This document shows positions 51,220 to 60,426 of a stretch of DNA of 64,000 bases, piece after piece; the stretch's first letter is position 1, and each line of letters starts with the position of its first letter. Both the position numbers and the translations under genes were made by a program. Source of the DNA: JAUIAI01 sp049680625 (GTDB lineage: Bacteria > Pseudomonadota > Gammaproteobacteria > Burkholderiales > Burkholderiaceae_E); contig JBAUID010000190.1 of the NCBI GenBank assembly GCA_049680625.1, forward strand, positions 89,314 through 153,313, written 5' to 3'. Under the pieces are notes generated by a model that was not told the DNA's origin, did no database searches, and saw nothing but the letters and a program-made list of their open reading frames with translations.

Positions 51220-51313
51220 GCACTTTCCTGTGTTACTGCCCCGGTTGACCAGGGTGCCGGGTTTAAATTGGTTAAAAGAACTGGGTCAATCTGGGTTGGC
51301 CCTTGGTTGGGCG

Positions 51314-51628
51314 TTAGTCACTCAGGACTGACTTTTTTGGCGCTTTCTTGCGGAACATCTCGAGCATGCGACGGGTGACAAGAAATCCACCAAATACGTT
51401 AACCGACGCCAACGCAACCGCCAGTACCCCCATGGTTTTTCCCAAAGGCGTAACTGTCAGCGCAGCCGCCAGCATTGCCCCGACTATCACGATAGCCGAA
51501 ATTGCATTGGTTACCGCCATCAGCGGAGTATGCAGGGCCGGGGTGACTGTCCAGACTACGTGATAGCCAACGTAGATTGCCAGTACAAAAATAATCAGAT
51601 TGATAATGGTCGGATCAACAGCTTCCAT
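51314..51628 (-). CDS. NAD(P) transhydrogenase alpha subunit part 2 (transmembrane)
   Basis: A 104-residue protein with three to four hydrophobic helices (VDPTIINLIIFVLAIYVGYHVVW near the start, LMAVTNAISAIVIVGAMLAAAL, VLAVALASVNVFGGFLVTRRML). It corresponds to the small membrane piece PntAB of the three-subunit type, where E. coli has one fused PntA. The conserved TPALHTPLMAVTNAISAIVIVGA pattern is clear (cited as TPALHTPLMAVTNAISAI). It links the NAD-binding subunit and PntB in one proton channel. Confidence 0.95.
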   Translation of the reverse strand: MEAVDPTIINLIIFVLAIYVGYHVVWTVTPALHTPLMAVTNAISAIVIVGAMLAAALTVTPLGKTMGVLAVALASVNVFGGFLVTRRMLEMFRKKAPKKSVLSD

Positions 51629-51656
51629 GTCGGAAATTCCTTAGCTTGAGCTTGAC

Positions 51657-52775
51657 TTAGTTTTGTCGCATGACTTTGCCGTTACCGCACATCATGCAGG
51701 CTTTAACAATGTCGTCTTCGAGGTCAATCACAACCTCACCCTCGGCATTGATCACCAGCTTGAGAAAGTCCAGTACGTTGCGGGCATAAAGTGCTGACGA
51801 ATCAGCAGCGACGAGTGCAGGCAGATTGGTTGGGCCAAGAATCGTGACATTGCCTGATTCGATTGATTTGTCCGGTTGGCTCAGTTCGCAATTGCCCCCT
51901 TGCTCAGCCGCCATATCAAGAATGACGGCGCCGGGCTTCATGCTGGCGACCATGGCTGCGGATATCAGACGCGGTGCTGGCCGGCCTGGGATCAACGCGG
52001 TGGTGATCACGATGTCTGCCTGCTTCAGCCGTTCGGCAACGGCTTCACCCTGTCTTTTCATCCAGCTCTCGGGCATTGGTCGGGCATAGCCGCCAACCCC
52101 TTCGGCGATCTCGCGTTCTTCATCAGTCTCAAACGGCACATCAATGAATTTTGCGCCTAGTGACTCGATCTGCTCTTTCACGGCGGGGCGGACGTCCGAC
52201 GCCTCAATGACCGCGCCAAGTCGCTTGGCGGTGGCCACGGCCTGCAGCCCGGCCACCCCTGCGCCCAGGACTACCACCCGAGCCGGTTTAACCGTCCCGG
52301 CGGCTGTCATCATCATGGGCATAAAGCGCTTATAGGCATTGGCAGCCACCATGACGGCTTTGTATCCGGCCACGTTCGCCTGCGAGGACAATACGTCCAG
52401 ACTTTGTGCTCGCGAGGTTCTTGGGGCCGCCTCAAGTGCGAAGGCGATCAGGTTGGCATTGGCGAGCCGTTGCAAACCATCTGTATCGAACGGATTGAGC
52501 ATTCCGACCAGCAGGGCGCCTTCATGCATGCGCCCAAGCTCCTCGAGATTTGGCGAGCGTACTTTCAGCACAATTTGAGCACCCAGCGCCTCATCCTGGC
52601 TACCGAGCTGGCCGCCAGCCTCGGCATACGCCGTATCTGTCTGACCGGCTCGTGTGCCGGCCCCCCGGGCGACCGTGACCTTATGGCCCTGGCCCACCAG
52701 TTTCTTTATTGTTTCAGCGGTAGCCGCAACCCGTGTTTCTCCGGGGCGCGTTTCGGCTGGTACGCCGATATGCAT
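51657..52775 (-). CDS. NAD(P) transhydrogenase alpha subunit part 1 (NAD-binding)
   Basis: A 372-residue soluble subunit of the alanine dehydrogenase/PNT type. ATG 52775 gives the family start MHIGVPAETRPGETRVA, with GGGGGAAG just upstream; a longer frame to 52928 runs through a palindrome and is unlikely. It shows KVTVARGAGTRAG, VLGAGVAGLQAVATAKRLGA (NAD-binding), EASDVRPAVKEQIESLGA, DIVITTALIPGRPAP and MAAEQGGNCE. Split from the membrane part (PntAB), as in many non-enteric proteobacteria. A perfect 23-base palindrome lies 29 bases upstream of its start. Confidence 0.95.
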   Translation of the reverse strand: MHIGVPAETRPGETRVAATAETIKKLVGQGHKVTVARGAGTRAGQTDTAYAEAGGQLGSQDEALGAQIVLKVRSPNLEELGRMHEGALLVGMLNPFDTDGLQRLANANLIAFALEAAPRTSRAQSLDVLSSQANVAGYKAVMVAANAYKRFMPMMMTAAGTVKPARVVVLGAGVAGLQAVATAKRLGAVIEASDVRPAVKEQIESLGAKFIDVPFETDEEREIAEGVGGYARPMPESWMKRQGEAVAERLKQADIVITTALIPGRPAPRLISAAMVASMKPGAVILDMAAEQGGNCELSQPDKSIESGNVTILGPTNLPALVAADSSALYARNVLDFLKLVINAEGEVVIDLEDDIVKACMMCGNGKVMRQN

Positions 52776-53165
52776 CTGCTTCCCCCAACTATCCGTTGTA
52801 ATACCTGAGAACACAGTGTTCTCAGGCGATTTCCCCGCACAAGTGTTTGCCCGTTGCCGGGTTATTTGCAGGTAACCAGTTGATTGAATTCGGCTGGCAG
52901 GCCGAATTGACCCTGCATTATGCGTCATTCGTGCGGACTTTCCGACCCACGCCTTTTCCGCGCCTTAGAATGACGGCATTGTCAGTCCCGCCTGAGCCCC
53001 GATGAGCGTAATTGAAGCTGAAATCTCAGTGGAATTTGCCGCTGCGGTGGCGCCTGAAGCTCAGAAGATGGGTGGTGCTTGGGTGCACTGGCCAAATTTG
53101 CTGAAATTCGGGTTCCGGGTTCCGGATTTCTTTATCGATGCCAAACCGATGCCGGCCAGCGATCC
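52776..53165. other. Intergenic region between pntA1 and mnmA
   Basis: A 390-base divergent gap with the 23-base palindrome and, at 53002-53181, an open frame of 59 codons that overlaps the mnmA start. Apart from these no gene, RNA or repeat was recognised. It must contain both promoters. Confidence 0.6.
52804..52826. promoter_or_regulatory. Perfect 23-base palindrome upstream of pntA1
   Basis: CCTGAGAACAC (52804-52814), A, GTGTTCTCAGG (52816-52826): 11-base perfect arms around one base. It lies 29 bases before the pntA1 ATG (52775), within its probable leader or promoter. There is no T-run on either strand, so an operator for a dimeric regulator is more likely than a terminator; a hairpin in the mRNA leader is the alternative. 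Confidence 0.6.
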
Positions 53166-53181
53166 ATGTCCAATAAGATAA
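53002..53181 (+). CDS. Possible small ORF overlapping mnmA start
   Basis: ATG 53002 opens a 59-residue frame (MSVIEAEISVEFAAAV at the start, FRVPDFFIDAKPMPAS near the end) that closes inside mnmA at TAA 53179-53181. The composition is protein-like, with a hydrophobic C-terminal half and no rare-codon bias visible by eye, but the ribosome site is poor and I know no relative. It could be a leader peptide whose translation affects mnmA, or chance. Confidence 0.2.
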   Translation: MSVIEAEISVEFAAAVAPEAQKMGGAWVHWPNLLKFGFRVPDFFIDAKPMPASDPCPIR

Positions 53182-54311
53182 TTCGCCAGTTACAAGATGA
53201 GGGCCTGTCTCTGCCCGACGGCCAGGGGCAGCGTGTTGTCGTCGGTTTGTCAGGCGGGGTTGATTCGTCCGTCGCCGCCTGGTTGCTGCGCGAATGCGGC
53301 TACGACGTGGCCGGCATGTTTATGAAGAACTGGGAAGACGACGACAACGATGAGTATTGTTCGACACGTGAAGATTTCGTCGACGCGGCCAGCGCGGCAG
53401 ATGTACTGGGTATCGAGATCGAAGCCATCAATTTCGCCAGCGAATACCGGGAACGGGTTTTCGCGGACTTTCTGCGCGAATACTCTGCTGGTCGTACGCC
53501 GAATCCCGATATCCTGTGTAACGCAGAGATCAAATTCAAAGCCTTTCTCGACCATGCGGTAAGCACAGGGGGGGAGCTCATTGCCACGGGTCACTATGCG
53601 AGGGTCCGGCAGCGGGGTGAATATTTCGAGTTGTTGCGTGGACTGGACCGCTCGAAAGATCAGAGTTATTTTTTGCATCGCCTGAACCAGGCGCAGCTGG
53701 CCCGGGTTTTGTTTCCACTCGGGGAGCTGCCAAAATCCCGGGTTCGGGAAATTGCCCATCACATTGGCCTGGGCAATGCGGCCAAGAAAGACTCCACCGG
53801 CATTTGTTTCATCGGCGAACGCCCGTTTCGAGAGTTCCTGAATCGTTACCTACCGCTCAAACCAGGCCCGATCGAGACTGTCGACGGGCGCCGGCTTGGT
53901 GAACACGTAGGGCTAGCCTTCTATACCCTGGGTCAGCGGCGCGGCATCGGGCTTGGTGGTGATGCACAGGGTTCAGACGAACCCTGGTACGTTGCTCGCA
54001 AGGACATCGACAATAACCGCCTGATTGTAGTCCAGGGCCACGACCACCCGATGTTGTTGTCCCATGCGCTGCATGCCGATGGGGTCCACTGGGTGTCAGG
54101 AATGCAGGCGGATTCCGGATCCGTAACGGCCCAGGTGCGTTATCGGCAGTCAGATCAGCTGGGCCATCTGTTGCCGCTGGGTGATGAGCGTTTTGAGCTG
54201 CAGTTTGACGCAAAGCAACGCGCCGTCACCCCAGGCCAAAGTGCGGTGCTCTACCAGAATGAGGTGTGTCTGGGTGGGGGCTTTATCGAGACAGTGATTC
54301 AGGAGTCGTGA
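53166..54311 (+). CDS. mnmA: tRNA-specific 2-thiouridylase MnmA
   Basis: A 381-residue enzyme that puts sulfur on U34 of tRNAs for Lys, Glu and Gln, using sulfur relayed from IscS/TusE. It has the PP-loop VVGLSGGVDSSVAAWLL (about residue 25-42), FMKNWEDDD, NPDILCNAEIKF with catalytic Cys118, ATGHYARV, SKDQSYFL and STGICFIGER with Cys214. The C-terminal beta-barrel contains HEVGLAFYTLGQRRG-type motif, here HVGLAFYTLGQRRGIGLGG, and ALHADGVHW. I start at ATG 53166; the frame continues upstream to 53079 without family match. In many gammaproteobacteria mnmA neighbours hflD and purB; here purB is 6 kb downstream and hflD is absent. Confidence 0.95.
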   Translation: MSNKIIRQLQDEGLSLPDGQGQRVVVGLSGGVDSSVAAWLLRECGYDVAGMFMKNWEDDDNDEYCSTREDFVDAASAADVLGIEIEAINFASEYRERVFADFLREYSAGRTPNPDILCNAEIKFKAFLDHAVSTGGELIATGHYARVRQRGEYFELLRGLDRSKDQSYFLHRLNQAQLARVLFPLGELPKSRVREIAHHIGLGNAAKKDSTGICFIGERPFREFLNRYLPLKPGPIETVDGRRLGEHVGLAFYTLGQRRGIGLGGDAQGSDEPWYVARKDIDNNRLIVVQGHDHPMLLSHALHADGVHWVSGMQADSGSVTAQVRYRQSDQLGHLLPLGDERFELQFDAKQRAVTPGQSAVLYQNEVCLGGGFIETVIQES

Positions 54312-54316
54312 ATTTA

Positions 54317-55381
54317 ATGTGCAAAGCGATACGAATGAAAGCGGCGCCCTTGTTGCTACTGCTTTGTTCGTCCTTGCCTGTTATATCACCAACTGCTTTC
54401 GCCCAGGGGGGGCCGGCGGTCAGTGTTATGCCGGCCGGAGAACTTGGTGTTTATCCGCAGCGTGAGGCGATGGCTGCTGTTGAGCCGCGTAATGAAAGCC
54501 GGATGTCTGCCCAGGTCTCGGCGGTGATCAACGAAATTCTCGTGGATGTTGGTGAGCAAGTGCGTGGCGGTGATGTCTTGGCCAAACTGGACACAACCGA
54601 CATTCGACTGGCGATGGCGCAGGCCATGGCGGTGCGCGATGGTTTACGTGCCCGGTTAAAACTGGCGCAACGCCAGCTTAAGCGTTTACGTGACCTGAAG
54701 ACAAATAATTTTGTCTCGACCGAAGCGGTCAATCAGCGTGATGCTGAAGTCGTTTCCCTCAGCGCAGAACTTAAAGGTTCGGATGCCCAGGTTGCGATTA
54801 TGCGTCGTCAGCTCGACAAATCCGTGGTGCGTGCACCGTTTGACGGGGTTGTTAGCCAGCGCTTTGCGCAACTGGGGGAGCTGGCCGCCGCTGGGGCCGT
54901 TCTTTTTACCCTGGTTGAGGTTGGCGGTGAAGTGATCACGGCAGACATTTCGGCCGGTGATGCAGGTAACCTTAGTGCGGCGGCACGATATGAGTTTGTC
55001 AGCAACGGTCGCGCGGTACCAGTCCGCCTGCAGCGGGTTTCTCCGGTGGTATCCCGCCCAATGCGAACCCGGCAGGCCCGTTTTGTTTTTACTGATACCC
55101 GGTTGCCGGCGGGCACCGAGGGACGACTGCGCTGGGCAGACGCGCGCTCACATATGCCTCCCGAGGTACTGGTGCGTCGTGACAATCAACTCGGGGTATT
55201 TGTTGTGCGGGATGCAAAAGCAGAGTTTGTTGCCCTACCCCTGGCTCAGGAAGGGCGGCCCGCAGTCAGTGTGTTGAATCCTGAGGCTTTTGTTGTCACC
55301 AATGGTCAGCCGATGCTGCAGCCGGGTGACGCCGTTGACGCCAGCCCGGTCAAGGCATCTGGGCGGCCGACGTCCAAATGA
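54317..55381 (+). CDS. RND efflux periplasmic adaptor (membrane fusion protein)
   Basis: A 354-residue adaptor with a signal peptide (MKAAPLLLLLCSSLPVISPTAFA around the second Met, cleaved near FAQGG). The mature part begins with the lipoyl/barrel entry SRMSAQVSAVINEILVDVGEQVRGGDVLAKLD, then an alpha-helical hairpin (about 95-165, LKLAQRQLKRLRDL, VSLSAELKG), the second lipoyl half (VVRAPFDGVVSQRFAQLGELAA) and a beta-barrel (RLRWADARSHMPPEVLV). ATG 54317 has AGGAG 11 bases upstream; ATG 54335 is possible. It starts beside the mnmA stop and its own stop overlaps the pump gene (ATGA). Confidence 0.88.
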   Translation: MCKAIRMKAAPLLLLLCSSLPVISPTAFAQGGPAVSVMPAGELGVYPQREAMAAVEPRNESRMSAQVSAVINEILVDVGEQVRGGDVLAKLDTTDIRLAMAQAMAVRDGLRARLKLAQRQLKRLRDLKTNNFVSTEAVNQRDAEVVSLSAELKGSDAQVAIMRRQLDKSVVRAPFDGVVSQRFAQLGELAAAGAVLFTLVEVGGEVITADISAGDAGNLSAAARYEFVSNGRAVPVRLQRVSPVVSRPMRTRQARFVFTDTRLPAGTEGRLRWADARSHMPPEVLVRRDNQLGVFVVRDAKAEFVALPLAQEGRPAVSVLNPEAFVVTNGQPMLQPGDAVDASPVKASGRPTSK

Positions 55382-58300
55382 AGTTTTTTGAAAGCCTGCT
55401 GCGTAACCATCCGCTGGCCAATATTTTATTTGTCCTGGTTCTGGTGCTGGGCGCACTAAGCTATGCGTTTTTGCCGCGCGAGCAAGATCCGGAAATCAAT
55501 TTCAACTGGGTCAGCGTTATCACAGTATTGCCCGGTGCGTCCTCTGAAGACGTCGAGCGACTAGTGACGAACCCACTCGAAGAAGCAATCCAAAGTGTGT
55601 CCGATTTGCGATTTGTTGTTTCCGGTTCACGCGAAAATGTCTCGAGCATCCTGGTACGGTTTCAGGAGATCGATGACCGTACTTTTGATAAGCGAATAAA
55701 TGATTTACGCCGTGAAATTCAAAATAGGGCGGCGGCTGAGTTGCCTGGGGAAGCACTCGATCCAACTATCATGGAGATCACCACTTCCAACGGTTTTCCG
55801 ACCGCAATCATGGTGTTGGAAGGGCAGGCGGACGACGAGGTATTGCGACGTAATGGTCGTTTAATTAAGTCAGATCTCGAACGAATTACCGGGGTGGACA
55901 CAATCCTGGCCACGAGTTTGCATGATCCCGAACTACAGATCCGGTTTGATTCGTCAAAACTAGCTGCCCGTGGGTTGTCACCCACCGACCTGGCTGACGG
56001 GGTGCGCGCATGGTTCCGGGACAGTTCGGCCGGCACCCTGGATACCGCGAACGGGCAGTGGTTGGTGCGCCTTAGCGGCCAGACAGTAAACCCTGAAGAA
56101 ATCGCCCGTATTCCAATCGCTGCAGCAGGCGGGGCGACGGCCCTGGTTGGTGACGTCGCGGTAGTCAGTCGCGCCCGTGCCCAGGCGGAACAAAAATCGA
56201 CGGTCAACGGCAAACCCGTAGTGGTTTTTTCTGTTAACAAAAAAAGTTACACCAACACGCTTGAATTGGTTGACCGGCTCAGCGAATTTGCGCAGCAGAT
56301 CAATCCTCGCCTCGAACCACTTGGTCTGAAGCTGGTCATTGCTGATGACCAGACCGTTCCAACCCGTTCGGCAATTTCAGTGATGCAAGCCAACGCGGTC
56401 CAGGGTTTGATTCTTGTTGCCCTGGTGTGCTGGGTTTTTCTGGGCTGGAAAGTGGCGGCACTGATTACCCTGGGCATTGCTTTTTCGATGACCGGAACTT
56501 TCCTTGCGCTGCGGCTGACCGGGGACACGTTAAATATTTCTGTTTTGCTTGGCGTGGTGATTGCGCTCGGTATGCTGGTAGACGACGGTGTTGTGGTGGT
56601 TGAAGCAATTTACTACCGGATTGCGCGCGGCCAGGAAACCTTCTCGGCTTGTCTTGAGGGTGTTGTTGAAGTCTGGAAACCGGTGCTTGCGTCGGTGCTG
56701 ACAACCATGGCGGCATTTTTACCACTCATGTTGCTGCCTGGTATTGTCGGCAAGTTTATGTTTGTCATTCCTTTTGTTGTCACCGTGGCTTTACTGGTTT
56801 CTCTGGTTGAAGCATTCTGGATGCTCCCGGCGCATATCATGGTGTCACGGCTACAACTGGACAATCCCGGCCGCACCCAGCGTTTGCGTAACCGACTGAC
56901 CCACGGAATACGTAACTTGTACAGCCGCTGGCTGGTGAAGGCGTTACGCCATCCGGTTATCTCCTTATCCCTGGTGGGTTTGTTGGTTGCCGGGGCTGGT
57001 GCGGCGCTGGCAACCGGCCAGGTCCGGATGCAGTTCTTCACTTTTGACTCTTTGAGAATCTTCTACGTGAACGTGGATATGCCGTCCGATGCGTCAATTG
57101 ACGATACCTCGGCAGAATTAAACCGGATTGAAGCAATTGTCCGCAAGCAACTCAAAAATGGCGAGGCACGCAGTGTCATTTCCCAGGCTGGGCTGAAGTT
57201 CACCGAAACCGAACCACTGTACGGCGCGCCATACGGACAAGTCATTGTTTCGCTCAATGCTCCGACCCCGCTGGCCCGGTCTGTGTCTGAAGTTATTGAA
57301 GCCGTGCGCGGGCCGGTTGAGGCTTATCAAGGCCTTAGTACGCGCTCAATACTGCAATTATCCGGCGGACCGCCCAGAACCAAGCCCATCAGTGTCAAGG
57401 TGCGAGGCGACAATTACGACGAGTTGCGCCGGGCTGTTGATGACTTAACGAAAACCGTCGCGACCATCCCCGGCGCCAAAGATGTTGTTGACGACGATAT
57501 TGCCGGCCGGCCTGAACTTGAACTAAAGCTGAACAGTGACGCCATGCGTCGCCTCGGCCTTAACCCGGTCCAGGTGGCACGGACGCTGCGCCTGGCGGTG
57601 GACGGTGAGGTTGTTTCGGTATTGCGCCATGCGGGCGATCGTATAGAGCTGCGTGTAATTGCTGAGCAGTTTGGCGGCGATGCGAGTGGAGCCGGTGGTG
57701 TCGGTGGTCGCGAAGATGTCGCCAGTGTGTTGCAGTCGTCTATCGCCTTGCCTGCGGGAGGCAGCGTTCGGCTGGAGTCTCTGGTTGACAGCAGTACCCG
57801 TTCGAGTCGGCGAATTGTTCGCCATTACAACTTTCGGCGCACGATAACGATCGAAGCCAATATTGCGCTGGATGCTGATGGCCAGCAATTGACTGATACC
57901 GTTCAAGCTAATCGGGTCGTGCGCGAGCAGTGGCAAAACATGCGGGTGAAGTATCCTGGTGTTGATCTCGACTTCAGTGGTGAACTTGAAGATATCCAGG
58001 AATCACTTGATGCGTTTCCGATATTGCTGCTCTTCGGGGTTGGCCTCATCTACTTGATTCTGGCCACGCAGTTCCGAAGCTATTTCCAGCCACTTCTAAT
58101 GATTACCACGGTGCCGCTGGCCTTTAGCGGGGTAACCCTGGGGCTGTTGATTTCCGGCCATCCGCTCTCGCTTTTTACCATTTATGGCGTAACGGCGTTG
58201 GTTGGGATTACGGTTAACTCTGCCATCGTACTGACTGATGCAGCTAACCGCCGGCTTGAGGCCGGTTATCCGTTGATGCATGCCGTGGTATTGGCCGGAC

Positions 58301-58545
58301 GGCGACGGGTTGTGCCCGTCATTATTACCAGTCTGACCACAATTGCCGGACTCTTTGCCCTCGCAGTAGGCCTGGGCGGAAAGTCTTTAATGTGGGGGCC
58401 GGTGGCTTCGTCAATTGTGTGGGGGTTGGGGGTCGCAACCATTCTGACCCTTTTTGTTGTACCAATTTTATATTCACTGTTCATGCGCCCGTGGTTCCGC
58501 CGCAGCAGCTCTCGTCAAGCAGCGGCAGTTCCGACGAGCGGCTGA
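55378..58545 (+). CDS. RND-family efflux transporter permease
   Basis: A 1055-residue inner-membrane pump of the AcrB/MexB type. Twelve hydrophobic helices are visible, with large periplasmic loops between helices 1 and 2 and between 7 and 8. The proton-relay helix 4 contains GMLVDDGVVVVEAI with the paired Asp residues. Loops carry NPLEEAIQSV, ITTSNGFPTAIMVL and SGGPPRTKPISVKVRG-like porter segments, and the last block VTALVGITVNSAIVLTDAANRR matches helix 10-11. The substrate is not inferable. It is coupled to the adaptor gene; no outer-membrane TolC-type gene follows. Confidence 0.94.
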   Translation: MKFFESLLRNHPLANILFVLVLVLGALSYAFLPREQDPEINFNWVSVITVLPGASSEDVERLVTNPLEEAIQSVSDLRFVVSGSRENVSSILVRFQEIDDRTFDKRINDLRREIQNRAAAELPGEALDPTIMEITTSNGFPTAIMVLEGQADDEVLRRNGRLIKSDLERITGVDTILATSLHDPELQIRFDSSKLAARGLSPTDLADGVRAWFRDSSAGTLDTANGQWLVRLSGQTVNPEEIARIPIAAAGGATALVGDVAVVSRARAQAEQKSTVNGKPVVVFSVNKKSYTNTLELVDRLSEFAQQINPRLEPLGLKLVIADDQTVPTRSAISVMQANAVQGLILVALVCWVFLGWKVAALITLGIAFSMTGTFLALRLTGDTLNISVLLGVVIALGMLVDDGVVVVEAIYYRIARGQETFSACLEGVVEVWKPVLASVLTTMAAFLPLMLLPGIVGKFMFVIPFVVTVALLVSLVEAFWMLPAHIMVSRLQLDNPGRTQRLRNRLTHGIRNLYSRWLVKALRHPVISLSLVGLLVAGAGAALATGQVRMQFFTFDSLRIFYVNVDMPSDASIDDTSAELNRIEAIVRKQLKNGEARSVISQAGLKFTETEPLYGAPYGQVIVSLNAPTPLARSVSEVIEAVRGPVEAYQGLSTRSILQLSGGPPRTKPISVKVRGDNYDELRRAVDDLTKTVATIPGAKDVVDDDIAGRPELELKLNSDAMRRLGLNPVQVARTLRLAVDGEVVSVLRHAGDRIELRVIAEQFGGDASGAGGVGGREDVASVLQSSIALPAGGSVRLESLVDSSTRSSRRIVRHYNFRRTITIEANIALDADGQQLTDTVQANRVVREQWQNMRVKYPGVDLDFSGELEDIQESLDAFPILLLFGVGLIYLILATQFRSYFQPLLMITTVPLAFSGVTLGLLISGHPLSLFTIYGVTALVGITVNSAIVLTDAANRRLEAGYPLMHAVVLAGRRRVVPVIITSLTTIAGLFALAVGLGGKSLMWGPVASSIVWGLGVATILTLFVVPILYSLFMRPWFRRSSSRQAAAVPTSG

Positions 58546-58767
58546 AATACCGCCGTGCACGGAGGTGAATTTCGGTTGGACATCGTTGTAGCTGTTTAGT
58601 TTTTCGTATCAAGGCAACCAGAGTCTTGCGATACTACGCGGGCGGAAACTCGGGCCGGGCCAGCGTAGTTGCTGTCCGCTGTTTTGTCCGCTTTTAATTG
58701 CGCCGGTATTTCCGTTGCGTTGCGTTCTTGTTGCTGGTTTTGTCGGGGTTTTCTCGGGGTTTACTTT

Positions 58768-60390
58768 ATGGCTCGCTATACCGTTTTTGTCGTTTGTCTC
58801 GTCCTGGCAGTCGCTCTGAGCATTTGTTATTGGATGGGCTGGGTTTTGGGCTGGTGGCCCGCACTGGCGATTGCGCTGAGCCTGGTCGGTTTCTACGACA
58901 TCACCCAGCGCCGGCATTCGGTACTGCGAAACTACCCGGTCATCGGCCATATGCGTTACCTGCTTGAGCTGATCCGGCCGGAAATTCGGCAATACTTTAT
59001 TGAATCGGACACCGAGAGTATTCCGTTTTCGCGCAGCCAGCGCGCAATCGTGTATCAGCGTGCCAAACAGCAAATAGACAAACGTCCTTTTGGCACCCAG
59101 CTCGATGTTTACGCCGAAGGTTTCGAATGGCTGAATCACTCGATGGCGCCGCGCCATGTGGCAGACCACGACTTCAGAGTGACTATTGGTGATCAGCCAC
59201 AGCGGGCACCAGGCGCAACCAGTTGTAGTCAGCCCTACAACAGTTCGATATTCAATATCTCGGCAATGAGTTTTGGTTCATTGTCTGCCAATGCGATTGC
59301 TTCACTGAATCGAGGCGCCAAGCTGGGTGGATTTGCCCACGACACCGGCGAAGGGTCAATTTCCCGCTATCACAAAGAGCACGGTGGCGACCTGATCTGG
59401 GAAATTGGCAGTGGCTATTTTGGCTGCCGTCAGCCGGATGGGAGTTTTTGCGAGGAGCGCTTTGTCCGCAATGCCCAGCTGGACCAGGTGAAAATGATCG
59501 AAATCAAGTTGTCGCAGGGGGCTAAGCCGGGTCATGGCGGTATGTTGCCGGGCCCAAAAGTCACCCCGGAAATTGCCGAAGCACGCGGTGTTGAGCCCTT
59601 TAAAGACGTGATTTCCCCAGCCAGTCATTCGGCTTTCAGCACACCAATCGAATTGCTTGAATTTGTTGATCGGTTGCGCAGGCTATCCGGGGGAAAGCCG
59701 GTTGGATTTAAATTTGCCCTTGGTCACCCGTGGGAATGGTTTGCCATTTGCAAAGCCATGATTAAAACCGGGATCACGCCGGACTTCATCGTGGTTGACG
59801 GCAAAGAGGGCGGCACCGGGGCCGCACCGGCAGAATTCCTCGACCGGATTGGTACACCGATGCGCGATGCCCTGGTGCTGGTTAACAACACCCTGGTCGG
59901 CCTGAACCTGCGCCATCGAATTCGCATTGGCGCAGCAGGAAAAATTGTGACGGCTTTTGATGTTGCCCGGGTAATGGCCCTGGGGGCCGACTGGTGTAAC
60001 AGCGGCCGGGGATTTATGTTTGCCCTGGGATGTATTCAGGCCCAGTCTTGTCACACCGGGCGGTGCCCAACCGGTGTCGCTACCCAAGACCCGGAGCGCC
60101 AGAAAGCGTTGGTAGTGGCTGACAAAGCCACCCGGGTAGCTAATTTTCAGCAGAACACCTTAAAAGCCCTGGCCGAACTGGTCGGGGCTGCCGGCCAGAA
60201 TCACCCCACCGAATTAAAGCCGCATCACATCGTGATGCGAACTGACCAGGGGCGGGTGGCAACCCTGGCAACCCTGCATCTGCATCTTCAGCCGGGCGAG
60301 TTACTGGATGCTGATGCGGAGCCGGCAGTGTTTAAGCGTTTTTGGTCAATGGCGTCACCCGATACCTTTGAGCCTCAGCACGGATTTTGA
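58768..60390 (+). CDS. FMN-binding glutamate synthase-family protein, membrane-anchored
   Basis: A 540-residue protein from ATG 58768; a longer frame to 58669 has no family match. Two hydrophobic helices (about 3-22 and 30-48) precede a glutamate synthase central/FMN domain. Signatures are NISAMSFGSLSANAI, AKLGGFAHDTGEGSIS, IKLSQGAKPGHGGMLPG, VVDGKEGGTGAAPAE (FMN) and the 3Fe-4S cluster loop CIQAQSCHTGRCPTGVATQ. There is no glutamine amidotransferase domain, so it cannot be a complete glutamate synthase; such proteins are thought to act as FMN/Fe-S oxidoreductases. It lies 222 bases after the RND pump and upstream of purB. Confidence 0.88.
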   Translation: MARYTVFVVCLVLAVALSICYWMGWVLGWWPALAIALSLVGFYDITQRRHSVLRNYPVIGHMRYLLELIRPEIRQYFIESDTESIPFSRSQRAIVYQRAKQQIDKRPFGTQLDVYAEGFEWLNHSMAPRHVADHDFRVTIGDQPQRAPGATSCSQPYNSSIFNISAMSFGSLSANAIASLNRGAKLGGFAHDTGEGSISRYHKEHGGDLIWEIGSGYFGCRQPDGSFCEERFVRNAQLDQVKMIEIKLSQGAKPGHGGMLPGPKVTPEIAEARGVEPFKDVISPASHSAFSTPIELLEFVDRLRRLSGGKPVGFKFALGHPWEWFAICKAMIKTGITPDFIVVDGKEGGTGAAPAEFLDRIGTPMRDALVLVNNTLVGLNLRHRIRIGAAGKIVTAFDVARVMALGADWCNSGRGFMFALGCIQAQSCHTGRCPTGVATQDPERQKALVVADKATRVANFQQNTLKALAELVGAAGQNHPTELKPHHIVMRTDQGRVATLATLHLHLQPGELLDADAEPAVFKRFWSMASPDTFEPQHGF

Positions 60391-60426
60391 ATTTGGCCAT
60401 GGCCCGGGCAGTGCTAAATTAGCGCA

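Noticed and set aside
52804..52826. LexA box reading of the palindrome
   Set aside because: It lacks the CTGT-N8-ACAG spacing, so SOS control is not supported.
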